NCBI RefSeq assembly: GCF_004683965.1
Contig: NZ_CP038436.1
Span: 2,418,001 to 2,482,000, forward strand
Direction of reading: 5' to 3'
Length of the DNA: 64,000 bases
Source of the DNA: Nocardioides seonyuensis
Lineage (GTDB): Bacteria; Actinomycetota; Actinomycetes; Propionibacteriales; Nocardioidaceae
Positions 33,027-42,000 of the stretch are shown here, piece by piece. A model generated the notes under the pieces. The model was not told where the DNA came from. It saw only the letters and a program-made list of their open reading frames with translations, and ran no database searches. The stretch's first letter is position 1; each line of letters starts with the position of its first letter. A program made the translations under genes and the position numbers.

Positions 33027-33185
33027 ATGTTCACCATGATCCTCATCAGCTCGGTCGCCGTCTTCGTCGCACTCCTCGGCAGCGCCCTCATCTGGGGCCT
33101 GGACGCCCTTCGCGCCGACGAGATCGAGCGTGCGACGCTCCCTGCCGTCGACCCGCCCGCAGCACTGCCTAGTCGAGCTCGCTGA
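33027..33185 (+). CDS. Small single-pass membrane protein (52 aa)
   Basis: This short frame encodes MFTMILISSVAVFVALLGSA followed by LIWGLDALRADEIERATL and a Pro/Ala-rich tail: one membrane helix (about residues 4-25) with a charged amphipathic segment. An AGGAG ribosome site lies 7 bp upstream. It is divergent from the MerR-DICT regulator across an AT-rich operator-like region, which supports it as a real, regulated gene. The last 17 bp overlap the convergent DUF2237 gene. No family was recognised. Confidence 0.5.
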   Translation: MFTMILISSVAVFVALLGSALIWGLDALRADEIERATLPAVDPPAALPSRAR

Positions 33186-33558
33186 GGTCGGGGGGCACGT
33201 CGACCGAGTGCGCCCGCAGCACGTCGAGGGGTACGACGTCGAGCGCGCGCTCGGAGGTGGCGGCCAGGACGACCGGGGCGGCGACTCCGGCGTCGTACGC
33301 CTGCAGCCAACGGACCGCCACGACGCACCACCGGTCGCCCGGGACCAGCCCGGGGAAGCCCCACTCGGGGCGGGCCGTCGAGAGGTCGTTGCCGACCGAG
33401 CGTTGGTGGGCGAGGAACTCCTCGGTCATGACGGCGCAGACGGCGTGGAGGCCGACGTCCTGCGGCCCGACCGTGCAGGTGCCGTCGCGGTAGAACCCGG
33501 TGACGGGGTCGGTGCCGCACAGCTCCAGGGCGCCACCGAGGACGTTGCGCTCGTTCAC
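33169..33558 (-). CDS. DUF2237 family protein
   Basis: This 129-residue DUF2237 protein matches the family order: NVLGGALELCGTDPVTGFYRDGTC near the start, VCAVMTEEFLAHQRSVGNDL in the middle, then FPGLVPGDRWCVVAVRWLQAYD. The Cys and His pattern suggests metal or flavin contact, but no function is known. GTG 33558 is chosen because a longer reading runs through the neighbouring gene. Cytosolic, monocistronic, and 29 bp after the upstream gene's stop. Confidence 0.85.
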   Translation of the reverse strand: MNERNVLGGALELCGTDPVTGFYRDGTCTVGPQDVGLHAVCAVMTEEFLAHQRSVGNDLSTARPEWGFPGLVPGDRWCVVAVRWLQAYDAGVAAPVVLAATSERALDVVPLDVLRAHSVDVPPDLSELD

Positions 33559-33587
33559 GGGCCAAGCATGCCGGACTGCCGGTCGGG

Positions 33588-33956
33588 CTAGTCGCGGTCC
33601 CAGGGAGCCTCGTCGCCCATCTTGGCGTAGTACTTGGCGAGATGGCTCTTCACGCGGTCGACGTCCTTGGACGGCAGGTCGACGCCGCCACGACCGCCGG
33701 CCATCACGTTGCCCGCCGCCATGACGCCCCGAGGGACTGCGTGGAGTCGACCGTCGACCACGTCGGCGACGAGCAGCTTGTAGGCGGTGAAGTTGTCCTT
33801 GTTGTCGGCGTCGTACCAGACGTGGGCGTCGCGGTACTTCTCGTTCGGCTCGTCCTCGGCGCCGGCCCACTCGCGCACCCTCTTCTCGGCGGCATCACCG
33901 TCCCACTGGCGGTCCCGGTCGGCGAGGGGCAGGTCCTGGAAGCTCGTCACGGCCAT
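33588..33956 (-). CDS. Stand-alone protein resembling a phage prohead-protease-associated region
   Basis: This 122-residue protein has AEKRVREWAGAEDEPNEKYRDAH, then FTAYKLLVADVVDGRLHAVPRGV and SHLAKYYAKMGDEAPW. The YKL-ADVVDG-L-AVPRG stretch with a final 'K-HL-KYYAKM' helix is typical of a region found in many phage head maturation proteases. Here it is a single-domain chromosomal protein with no protease triad and no phage genes around it. ATG 33956 is the start. Role unknown; perhaps domesticated. Confidence 0.5.
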   Translation of the reverse strand: MAVTSFQDLPLADRDRQWDGDAAEKRVREWAGAEDEPNEKYRDAHVWYDADNKDNFTAYKLLVADVVDGRLHAVPRGVMAAGNVMAGGRGGVDLPSKDVDRVKSHLAKYYAKMGDEAPWDRD

Positions 33957-34012
33957 GCCTCCAACATGCAACGGTCCTCGTCGGGACGCAACCCTCCGGC
34001 TACGGTCGAGGG

Positions 34013-34513
34013 ATGGACGTACGCGGAGTGCTGACCGAGGGGTTCGGGCGGGTCGCCGAGCTCTACACCGACATCGCCGACGGCCTCGACGGGGAGTCGT
34101 TGCACCACCGCCCCGACGGGGGAGGGAACCCGATCGGCTGGCTGCTGTGGCACCTGGCCCGGATGCAGGACGCCCAGGTCGCGGACCTCGCGGGGGAGAG
34201 TCAGAGGTGGCAGAGGTTCCAGGACAGGTTCGGCCTGGACAACGGCAGCGACGACGTCGGCTACGGCCACACGAGCGAGCAGGTGGACGGCATCCGGATC
34301 GAGGACCTCGACCTGCTCAGGGAGTACCACCACGACGTGACGCTGGCGACCGCCCGCTACCTGCAGACCGTCGACGAGGCCGAGCTCGAGCGCGAGGTGG
34401 ACCAGTCCTACGACCCGCCGGTCACAGCCGGGGTGCGGCTGGTGAGCATCCTGGCCGACGCCCTGCAGCACCTCGGCCAGGCGGCGTACGTCAAGGGGCT
34501 GCTCGGGCGCTAG
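34013..34513 (+). CDS. DinB-family (DUF664-type) thiol-transferase-like protein
   Basis: This 166-residue DinB/YfiT-type four-helix protein has the motif PIGWLLWHLARMQDAQVADL carrying the first metal-binding His, and the C-terminal LADALQHLGQAAYVKGLLGR with the last His. In actinobacteria these proteins are often mycothiol- or bacillithiol-dependent enzymes or maleylpyruvate isomerase relatives. The substrate is unknown. ATG 34013 is closely spaced from the divergent gene, so the two share a 56 bp promoter region. Confidence 0.8.
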   Translation: MDVRGVLTEGFGRVAELYTDIADGLDGESLHHRPDGGGNPIGWLLWHLARMQDAQVADLAGESQRWQRFQDRFGLDNGSDDVGYGHTSEQVDGIRIEDLDLLREYHHDVTLATARYLQTVDEAELEREVDQSYDPPVTAGVRLVSILADALQHLGQAAYVKGLLGR

Positions 34514-34596
34514 GTGGCCGATCGTGCACGCCAAGGGCACGGATTGGTGCACCTGCACCATGCGTCGAGCGGGTCGCTGCGCCCACCCTCGGCAGC

Positions 34597-35322
34597 ATGA
34601 CACTCACCCGTGAACACACCACGACCACCACTCCACCTCTCTCCCGCGCGGCGCGCATCGGTGCCGGCACCTGCCTGGTCGCCGCCGGCCTCACCAACGG
34701 CCTGGCTCAGTACGTCGGCGAGCTCCTCACCTCCGACCTCGACGACTTCAGCGACCAGATCCGCTGGGGTGCCGAGCACCCCGTCGTCCACACCGCCGAG
34801 CAGACGGCGTTGCTGGTCAGCATGCTCGTGCTGCCACTCGGCCTGCTGGGCCTGGCCCACGTGACCCGCTGGGCCTCGCCACGCCTGACCGCCGTGGGGA
34901 TCGTCCTCGCGCTCTGGGGCATGTGGGGCTTCCACAACATCGTCGCGCTGGGGTACGCCGCCGGCACCGTGGCGCCGGGAGCCATCGGGACCGACTCCGC
35001 GGTCGCGCTCAACGACGGATTCCTCGACCACCCCGGCACGATCGTCATGGCGCTCTTGCCGCACCTGCTGGGGTCGTTCCTCGGTCTGCTGCTGCTCGCG
35101 ATCGCCGGCCTGCGCAGCATCTCGCTCCCCAGGACCCCGCTGCTCCTTCTCGTGGGCTTCCTCGTGTGGGACTTCCTGCTGCCCTCGTCCGGGCCTCTCG
35201 AGCCGCACCTCCTCCTGGCGGTCGCGATGTGTTGGCTCGGTGTCGCGGTGCTGCGGATGCCGCAGGCCGAGTGGGTTGATCCGGGACACGAGACCGGGGA
35301 CAGGCCGATACTGGCCGGGTGA
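34597..35322 (+). CDS. Polytopic membrane protein coupled to LuxR regulator
   Basis: This 241-residue integral membrane protein has about six helices (for example ALLVSMLVLPLGLLGLAHV, LGSFLGLLLLAIAGLRSI and LLLLVGFLVWDFLL). No named family was recognised. The ATG at 34597 begins MTLTREHTTTTTPPLSRAAR; the frame extends upstream through the DinB gene and is not credible. Its stop overlaps the GTG start of the next gene (GTGA), so it is translationally coupled to a membrane-bound LuxR regulator and may be its sensor partner or target. Confidence 0.68.
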   Translation: MTLTREHTTTTTPPLSRAARIGAGTCLVAAGLTNGLAQYVGELLTSDLDDFSDQIRWGAEHPVVHTAEQTALLVSMLVLPLGLLGLAHVTRWASPRLTAVGIVLALWGMWGFHNIVALGYAAGTVAPGAIGTDSAVALNDGFLDHPGTIVMALLPHLLGSFLGLLLLAIAGLRSISLPRTPLLLLVGFLVWDFLLPSSGPLEPHLLLAVAMCWLGVAVLRMPQAEWVDPGHETGDRPILAG

Positions 35323-36290
35323 CCCCACGCCATCCGGTCCTGGCCGTGGCCGCTGCCGCGGTGATGCTCGGAGCCGTGCTGGCCACGATCGCCACGAGCT
35401 CCGAGGGTGCCCTGTGGAAGATGTTGCTCGTCGCACTCGCGCTCGGACTGCCAGGAGCCTTCGAGGCCACCGAGCACCCGCGCAACCCGGTCGGGTGGCT
35501 GCTGCTCGCCGTTGCGTGCGTGCTGTCGGCGAGCGCAGTGGCGGCACAGGCCGACTGGTCGGGATCCGCCGGCGAGTGGACCGCGTGGCTGGTCGAGCGC
35601 GGGGGAGCGATCGTCGTACCGCTCATGTTCCTCGCGCTCGTGCTCCTGCCCGATGGCCGTCTGCCGTCGACGCGGTGGCGTCCGGTCGTGGTGGCGGCGG
35701 TCGGGGTGCAGGTGGCCGTCATAGCCGCCTGGAGCATGGTGGAGGCGGCGTCCGGTGTGCCGAACCCGCTCGGCGTCCTGCCGGCGTCATGGTCGGACGA
35801 GCTGGACGCCGCGGCCGTGTGGCTGCTGCAGGCTCCGTTGCTGCTCGCGGGGGTCGTGATCGCCGTCCGGCTGCGGCGACCGGCCGAGCGGGCCGGGCTG
35901 AGGTGGCTGCTGGGCGGTGCGCTGGGCTTCGCTGTGCTCGCCGGCATCGGACATTCGTTGCTGCCGTCGGCGGCGGACGCCCTCGACGTGCTGGGTGCAC
36001 TGGTGCTCGGCGGTGGACTGGCCGTGGCGCTGCTCCACCGCTCCGCACCGGCTGCCGCGTCCACGTCGTCGCAGGTGGAGTACGACGACGAGCGGCTGTC
36101 GGCGCTGTCGGCCCGGGAGCGGGAGGTGCTCGCCCTCGTCGCAGAAGGACTGACGAATCGCCAGATCGCTGAGCGCCTCTTCATCTCCCCGGTGACCGCC
36201 CGCAACCACGTGAGCCGGATCCTCACCAAGCTCGACCTGGAGAACCGGACCCAAGCCGCCACGTGGCTGTCGCGGAGGGCGGTGGACTGA
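35319..36290 (+). CDS. Membrane-anchored LuxR-type regulator
   Basis: This 323-residue protein has about six to seven N-terminal membrane helices (to residue 245) followed by a cytosolic LuxR helix-turn-helix (LSALSAREREVLALVAEGLT, ARNHVSRILTKLDLENRTQA). This layout, a transmembrane sensor joined directly to a LuxR domain without a receiver, is seen in actinobacteria. The GTG start overlaps the preceding membrane-protein stop. It probably controls its own operon or nearby genes in response to a membrane signal. Confidence 0.8.
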   Translation: MTPRHPVLAVAAAAVMLGAVLATIATSSEGALWKMLLVALALGLPGAFEATEHPRNPVGWLLLAVACVLSASAVAAQADWSGSAGEWTAWLVERGGAIVVPLMFLALVLLPDGRLPSTRWRPVVVAAVGVQVAVIAAWSMVEAASGVPNPLGVLPASWSDELDAAAVWLLQAPLLLAGVVIAVRLRRPAERAGLRWLLGGALGFAVLAGIGHSLLPSAADALDVLGALVLGGGLAVALLHRSAPAAASTSSQVEYDDERLSALSAREREVLALVAEGLTNRQIAERLFISPVTARNHVSRILTKLDLENRTQAATWLSRRAVD

Positions 36291-36304
36291 TGTGACCATT
36301 CACC

Positions 36305-36335
36305 CGAAAATATGATATCAATTTGTCATCACATT
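36305..36335. promoter_or_regulatory. AT-rich promoter/operator of SPFH operon
   Basis: An AT-rich island with the perfect palindrome TGATATCA (36313-36320) and a following ATTTGTCATCA stretch precedes the SPFH gene by about 50 bp. Such palindromes suit ribbon-helix-helix dimers; an RHH gene is second in this operon. Confidence 0.5.
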
Positions 36336-36369
36336 CCGACGAGTCACATCTCCACCGGGGGGACGAACC

Positions 36370-37368
36370 ATGGACGACCAGCACACGACCCAGGCCAACG
36401 AGAGCCAGGCCAACGAGAGCCAGGCCGACGAGACCGAGGACAGCGCCCCGGCCGGACACCCGGTGGGGCACGACGGCACGCGGGTGGACGTCACCGAGCG
36501 CACCGCCTGGTCGGTGGACGGCTTCGCCGGACTGGCGGTGTCGCTGCTGCTCCTGGGGCTCGGCACCTGGCTCTTCGTCCTGGGTGTGCGGGCCGCTGAG
36601 GCCGACGAGGGCGGGCTCGGCGGCATGGTCGGCGGCGTCGTGCTCTTCGTGGTCGGCTGCGTGCTCGCCGCCTCGCTGACCATCGTGGCTCCCGGCCAGA
36701 CGCGCGTGGTGCAGTTCTTCGGCCGCTACGTCGGCACCGTCCGCAAGCAGGGGCTGCGGATGATCGTGCCGCTCACGACGCGGCGCAACGTGTCGGTGCG
36801 GGTGCACAACTTCGAGACCCACGAGCTCAAGGTCAACGACGCGGACGGCAACCCCGTCAACATCGCGGCGATCGTCGTGTGGCAGGTCGCCGACACCGCC
36901 CGGGCGACGTTCGCGGTCGAGGACTACCCCGACTTCGTGGCAGTGCAGTCGGAGTCGGCGCTGCGCCACGTCGCGATGAGCCACCCCTACGACAACGCCG
37001 CCAACGAGGTCACCCTGCGCGGCGACACCGAGATCATCTCCGCCGAGCTCGCCGCCGAGGTCGCCGAGAGGATCGCCCTGGCCGGGCTCGAGGTCATCGA
37101 GGTGCGCATCTCGGCGCTGGCCTACGCCCCCGAGATCGCCCAGGCGATGCTCCAGCGCCAGCAGGCCTCCGCGGTCATCGCGGCGCGCGAGAAGATCGTC
37201 GACGGCGCAGTCGGCATGGTCGAGAGCGCCCTGGCACAGCTGGAGCAGAAGCAGATCGTCGACCTCGACCCGGAGCGCCGGGCCGCCATGGTGTCCAACC
37301 TCCTGGTGGTGCTGTGCTCCGAGCGGGGCACGACCCCCGTGGTCAACACCGGGTCGCTCTACACCTGA
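36370..37368 (+). CDS. SPFH/Band 7 (prohibitin-like) membrane protein
   Basis: This 332-residue SPFH-domain protein has a disordered N-terminus with a short repeat ([14 protein letters not shown]), two membrane helices (about 53-105, with a short loop), then the SPFH domain: [63 protein letters not shown], then a coiled-coil ([21 protein letters not shown]). It likely organises membrane microdomains. The downstream gene (13 bp away) is a ribbon-helix-helix protein, a common pairing in actinobacteria. Confidence 0.87.
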   Translation: MDDQHTTQANESQANESQADETEDSAPAGHPVGHDGTRVDVTERTAWSVDGFAGLAVSLLLLGLGTWLFVLGVRAAEADEGGLGGMVGGVVLFVVGCVLAASLTIVAPGQTRVVQFFGRYVGTVRKQGLRMIVPLTTRRNVSVRVHNFETHELKVNDADGNPVNIAAIVVWQVADTARATFAVEDYPDFVAVQSESALRHVAMSHPYDNAANEVTLRGDTEIISAELAAEVAERIALAGLEVIEVRISALAYAPEIAQAMLQRQQASAVIAAREKIVDGAVGMVESALAQLEQKQIVDLDPERRAAMVSNLLVVLCSERGTTPVVNTGSLYT

Positions 37369-37380
37369 TCGGGCCGGGAC

Positions 37381-37632
37381 ATGGGCGAGGACGCGGGGAC
37401 ACCCAAGCGGGGCCAGGAGCGCAAGTCCGTGCTCCTGCGCCTCGACCCTGCCGTCCACTCCGCCCTCCAGCGGTGGGCCGCCGACGAGCTGCGCAGCGTC
37501 AATGCCCAGGTCGAGATGGTGCTGCGGGACGCCCTGGCCAAGGCCGGCCGCGCGCCCCGCGACGCCGGGCCCGTCCCGCGGCGTGGTCGACCACCCAAGG
37601 GTCCGGACGGAACGGACAGCGACGAGCGCTAG
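37381..37632 (+). CDS. Ribbon-helix-helix (Arc-type) DNA-binding protein
   Basis: This 83-residue protein has an Arc-like RHH core (RKSVLLRLDPAVHSALQRWA then LRSVNAQVEMVLRDALAKAG, about 14-55) and a basic, Pro-rich tail (RRGRPPKGPDG). It follows the SPFH gene by 12 bp and is likely co-expressed. It probably autoregulates through the TGATATCA palindrome upstream of the SPFH gene; that is inference. Confidence 0.82.
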   Translation: MGEDAGTPKRGQERKSVLLRLDPAVHSALQRWAADELRSVNAQVEMVLRDALAKAGRAPRDAGPVPRRGRPPKGPDGTDSDER

Positions 37633-37662
37633 GAAGCCCTTGTCATGCCCCGCTCCGCGGCG

Positions 37663-37713
37663 CATCGTGGGACCAGCAACCACGTGGGATCTGCAGCCAC
37701 GTGGGATCTGCAA
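37663..37713. repeat. 17 bp tandem repeat with CCACGTGG core
   Basis: Two near-perfect units, CCACGTGGGATCTGCAG (37680) and CCACGTGGGATCTGCAA (37697), follow a degenerate third unit at 37663. CCACGTGG is an 8 bp palindrome. The array lies just upstream of the DUF1918 gene and could be an operator. Confidence 0.6.
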
Positions 37714-37736
37714 CCGAGCGAGGCAGGTGATCAGCG

Positions 37737-37925
37737 ATGCAGGCTCAGGTCGGTGACCGGCTGGTGGCCGAGAGCAACAGGGTGGACTCGCCACGGCGCG
37801 AGGGCGAGATCGTCGAGGTGCGAGGCGAGGGCGGTGGCCCGCCGTACGTCGTGCGCTGGGCCGACGGGCACGAGGGCCTCGTCTATCCGGGGGACGACGC
37901 CCACGTGGTGCACGCCCAGGACTGA
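37737..37925 (+). CDS. DUF1918 family small protein
   Basis: This 62-residue DUF1918 protein has the order VGDRLVAESNRVDSPRREGEIVEV, then PPYVVRWADGHEGLVYPGDDAHV, which matches the family over its full length. It is a small beta-rich SH3-like domain that may bind nucleic acid or peptide; its function is unknown. ATG 37737 follows AGGTGATC. The upstream tandem CCACGTGG repeats are a candidate regulatory site. It converges on the serine hydrolase gene 22 bp away. Confidence 0.85.
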   Translation: MQAQVGDRLVAESNRVDSPRREGEIVEVRGEGGGPPYVVRWADGHEGLVYPGDDAHVVHAQD

Positions 37926-37946
37926 CAGGGACACAGCCCTGACGGC

Positions 37947-39011
37947 TCACCTGCGGGCGACGACGGCCTCCCACACGCGCTCACCACGGTCGTGCCCGCC
38001 CAGCTGCCGGGTGACGTAGGCGGCGCCGTAGCCGGCAGCGGGATCGGCCCAGGCGGAGCTGCCGCCGGCCCCGCCCATGCCGAGCTCGACGATGCCGTCG
38101 TCCTCGCTGAGCTGGAACCCCAGGGTCCACGTGACCGGACGGTCCAGGAGCGCGTCGTGTCCTGTGACCGCGGGGGAGACGTAGGCCTGCCACAGGTCGT
38201 GCCCGAGGCGCCCGGCCACCGCGCCGTCGGGGCGCACCACGTCGTCGTAGAAGCGGGCCAGCGCCACGGCGGACGCGTGCAGCGCCACGGCGGGGAAGGG
38301 AGTACGACGCAAGCGCGCGGAGCTCAGCACCGCGGGGTCGAGCAAGCCGGGCGGTCGACCCAGCGCGGGCCCCCAGCGGTCGTCGCGGAGATACCCCGAC
38401 CGCCACGAACCGTCGGGGTCGACCATGCTCGCGACGCGGTCCAGGTCGCGGTCCTCGACCCGCAGGTGGAGGTCCCACCCACCGGCCGCGGCGATGCGCG
38501 CGAACCGGTCGGCCAGCGGCTCCCCGGTGGCTCGGCGCAGCACCTCGTCGAGGAGGTGGCCGTAGGTCAGGGCGTGCTCGGCGACACCGGCACCCGGGGC
38601 GTGCGCGGGGGCGGCTGCCGCGAGCATCCCGACGAGGGTCTCGCGATCGTCGTACTCGACTCCGGTCGCGGCCTCGGGGAACGTCGGCAGCCCCGCCTGG
38701 TGCGAGAGCAGCTGGCGCATCGTCGTGCCCTGCTTGCCCGCCACCGCGAACTCCGGCCACACCGAGGCGACCGCCTGGTCCAGCGCGAGGTGTCCCTCGG
38801 CGACGGCGTCCAGGAACGCGAGCGCCGCGAACGGCTTGGCGACCGAGAACGTCATCACCAGCGTGTCGGAGGTCATGGGCTCGACCCCGTCCCGCGTCCC
38901 GGCGGCGTGGTCGACCTCGAGCACGCCGCCGCGGACGACGGCCACCGCCGCACCTGACTCGCGACCCGAGGCCACGAGGTCGTCGAGGACGCGGGCGGGA
39001 TCTACGTGCAC
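37947..39011 (-). CDS. Serine hydrolase (beta-lactamase/EstB type)
   Basis: This 354-residue class C beta-lactamase-like hydrolase has S-x-x-K in VMTFSVAKPFAALAFLD (Ser nucleophile at about residue 56), the Tyr motif in ALTYGHLLDEVLRRATG, and GMGGAGGSSAWADP near the end in the position of the third motif. Such proteins are esterases or D-amino peptidases more often than true beta-lactamases. There is no signal peptide, so it is cytosolic. A small CAGGG/CCCTG hairpin (37926-37941) separates it from the convergent DUF1918 gene. Confidence 0.83.
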   Translation of the reverse strand: MHVDPARVLDDLVASGRESGAAVAVVRGGVLEVDHAAGTRDGVEPMTSDTLVMTFSVAKPFAALAFLDAVAEGHLALDQAVASVWPEFAVAGKQGTTMRQLLSHQAGLPTFPEAATGVEYDDRETLVGMLAAAAPAHAPGAGVAEHALTYGHLLDEVLRRATGEPLADRFARIAAAGGWDLHLRVEDRDLDRVASMVDPDGSWRSGYLRDDRWGPALGRPPGLLDPAVLSSARLRRTPFPAVALHASAVALARFYDDVVRPDGAVAGRLGHDLWQAYVSPAVTGHDALLDRPVTWTLGFQLSEDDGIVELGMGGAGGSSAWADPAAGYGAAYVTRQLGGHDRGERVWEAVVARR

Positions 39012-39054
39012 GAGGCAGGACGGTAGTCGTCGCCGTCCAGCAGCCCAGCGCGAC

Positions 39055-42000
39055 CTACTCGAGCAGGTGGTCCAGGACCCTCCCCATGACCTCGTTGCGG
39101 TCCGCCGGTGTGGCGATGCCCTCGAACCCGAAGCCCATCAGCAGCGAGTTGGGCGTCGTGATGGCGGCGCCGACGGGGAAGCCGCTGGCGTCGGTGGCGA
39201 TCCAGTCGTTCGCGTTGGCCGAGCTGCCCTCAGGCGCCCCGGGGGTGGTCCAGCCGTCGAGGCCGCTCTCGAAGGACGTCGAGGTGCCGTCGGGGTGGGT
39301 CACGTCGTCGACGAAGGCGCCGAGGTTCTGCGTGCCCCAGTCGCTGGTGTAGGTGATCGAGACCTCCACCTCGCCGCCGGCCCAGTCGCTGAGGTCGACG
39401 CTCCACTCCTGCCACCCGGCCGAGTTGCCCGAGCTGGCGTGCCACTCGCCGGTCGAGCCAGTCGGCGTGCACGTCTCCGTCGCGGGGTCGTAGGTCTGGT
39501 AGTGGTCGAGGTGCGGGTGCAGCTCGCGCCAGCCCGAGGCGCAGCTCTCGCCCGTCGCCTGGCTGGTGTGGCCGTTGGCATCAGGCAGCGTCGTCCAGTC
39601 GTCGCCGTTGGGCGTGCGGGCCTCCACGAAGACGTAGTCCCAGTCGGCCTCGGTGTCGAAGGACGTCCAGAAGTCCAGGCTGCCGCCGCCGGCCGGCACG
39701 GTGACCGTCCTGGTGAGGCGCTTGTAGGACACGTCGGCGATCTGGCTGTAGACGAACTGCTCGCCCGTGTGGGGGTCGAACGGCCCGCCCGGCTTGGCCC
39801 AGCGTGCCGACGGCGCGCTCTCGAACTGCGGGAACCGGTCCACCGGCAGGATGCCGCTGGTCGCGATGAACGACGCCGTCGTGGTCTGGTTGTCGGCCGA
39901 CTGCGGTCCGTTCATGGCCCAGTCGAGCCCGGTGAGCGGGTCGTCGATGCCGGTGACGCCGTGGATGCTGCCGTCGTCGGCGTGCCCGTCCCCGGGGATG
40001 GCGAGGTAGCCGCCGAACCAGTACTGCAGGACGTCGTTGGTGCCGTCACCGGATCCGCGCAGTCGCAGGCAACGACGTGTGTCGACGCCCTCGGGGAGCG
40101 GGTTGCAGGCGATGGTGCCCTGCGGGTCGTAGAACTGCGTGCCGACGGCCGCGGTGTACTGCTGGCCGGCCCAGTCGCCGGTGTAGAGCACCTTGCCGCC
40201 TTCGTTCATGTAGGCGCGGAACTCCAGCATCTCGTCGAGCGCGAGCCGGTCGACGTTGCCGGCGCCGCGGCCCGCCGTGCGGGTCACGATGTCGTCACCG
40301 GTGTACCAGATGACACCGTCGTAGTGGCTGAGGACGCCCAGTGCGTCCGGGGCCACCCGACCCTGCGCGTCCACGTCGTAGACGTCGGCCGGCTGGCCGT
40401 TGGCCGTCAGGGCGTTGAGGTAGTAGTCGAGGTAGTGCGGGCCGGGCGACTGCGCGGGCGAGGCGCCGGTGTAGTCCTCGGCGGCGACGACCAGGATGCG
40501 GTTGTCGTTCTCGGACACGGCCTTGTAGGTGAAGGACTTGCTCCGCTCGCCGCCGCCCTCGAACCACACCTTCACCGAGTCGCCGGGTTCGGTGCCGGTC
40601 ACGGTGCCGCGCACCTGGTGGTAGTGCGTGGAGGTCATGCCGAAGCGCTCTCCGCCCTCCCACTCGGTGGTGGGGGAGGACTGCGTCGGACCGCCGTTGA
40701 TGCTCCACTTGGCAGTCACCGCGCCGAGGCTCCGCTTGGCCAGCACGGCGACCGGTTGCGGGTCGCCGTAGGACTTGGCGAAGCTCAGCTGCACGCTCGG
40801 GATGCCGGACTTGTAGGCGTCGTCGCTCTCGAGGTAGAAGGGCTTGGTGTCGATGCCCAGGGTCGACTTCGGGTCGTCGGGGTCGGCCGCGGAGGCGGCC
40901 ACCGACTCGGCGAAGGGCAGGTTGCGCTCGAACTCCTCCTGGACGAGCTGCTCGTCGTCGGGGAAGACGAAGCCGCAGCCGGGGCAGCCGGGCGAGAGCT
41001 CAGGGGTCCATGCGAGGGTGCCGGTCGCCTCCTGGGCGTAGCCGTCGACCTCGCCGTTGGTGATGTAGAGGACGTCGGAGGACAGGCCGGGGTGGAAGTC
41101 CTCGATGGCGGGCTCGTCGAGGTTGCCCGAGAGGGCGTAGTAGATCGGGTCGTCAGCGGTGGGGGTGCCGATCTGCCAGCCGTCGTTGTAGAGCAGCCAG
41201 CGGCCGTTGGAGTGGTAGTTGACCATGAACTCGGCCTTGGCCGTCTCGAAGAGCTTCATGGCTGCCTTGGTCTCCGGCTCCGAGGCAGGGGAGGGCCCGC
41301 GGTAGGTCTCGCTGCTGGGGATGTCGGAGGACCCCTCGTTGTCGTAGCCCCAGTGGGAGGGGAAGTTGCGGTTGGGGTCGACGCCGTCGCCGACCTGGGT
41401 CGTGCCGTCGCCGTTGTTGTCGCGCAGGTTCTTCCGCCACAGCCGCTCGTGGTCGAAGGTGTACTGGTAGCCGTCGGGGTTCATGACCGGCACGAACCAC
41501 AGCTCGGTCTTCTGCAGGAGCTTCTTGGTCGCCTTGTCGTTGGACAGCCAGCGCTGGAGGTAGGTGTCCATCAATCGGCGGGTGACCTCGGGTGCGATCC
41601 ACTCGCGGGCGTGCTGGGTCGCGCTGAAGATCGCCGCCGGGCGCGAGCCGTCCTTCTGGCCGCGGGCGCCCTGGGTCATCTTCAGCGCGAGGATGTCGCG
41701 GCCCTGGTAGGTGGTGCCGAGCTTCACCAGCTTGGTGACGCCGGGGTACTTGCGGGCGGTGGTGGTGAGGATGTCGTGGTAGCCGCCGGGCTCGTCGTAG
41801 GACCGCCACACGTTGTAGCCGCTCGCCGCCTGTGCGGCCGCGAACTGGCGCACGGTCCTGCCGCCCTTGACGCGCGCCAGTCGTACGTCGATGCCCTCGG
41901 CCCGCAGCTTGGCGGCCTCCCGCCTGGTCAGGACCAGGTCGACGCGCGTCGTGTCGCCGGTGGGGTGCGCCTCGTGCAGGTCGTAGCCCTGCTGGGCGAG

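Noticed and set aside
33588..33956. Possible prophage remnant
   Set aside because: Apart from the single head-protease-like domain there are no phage structural, replication or integrase genes within 10 kb, and neighbours look like ordinary core genes.
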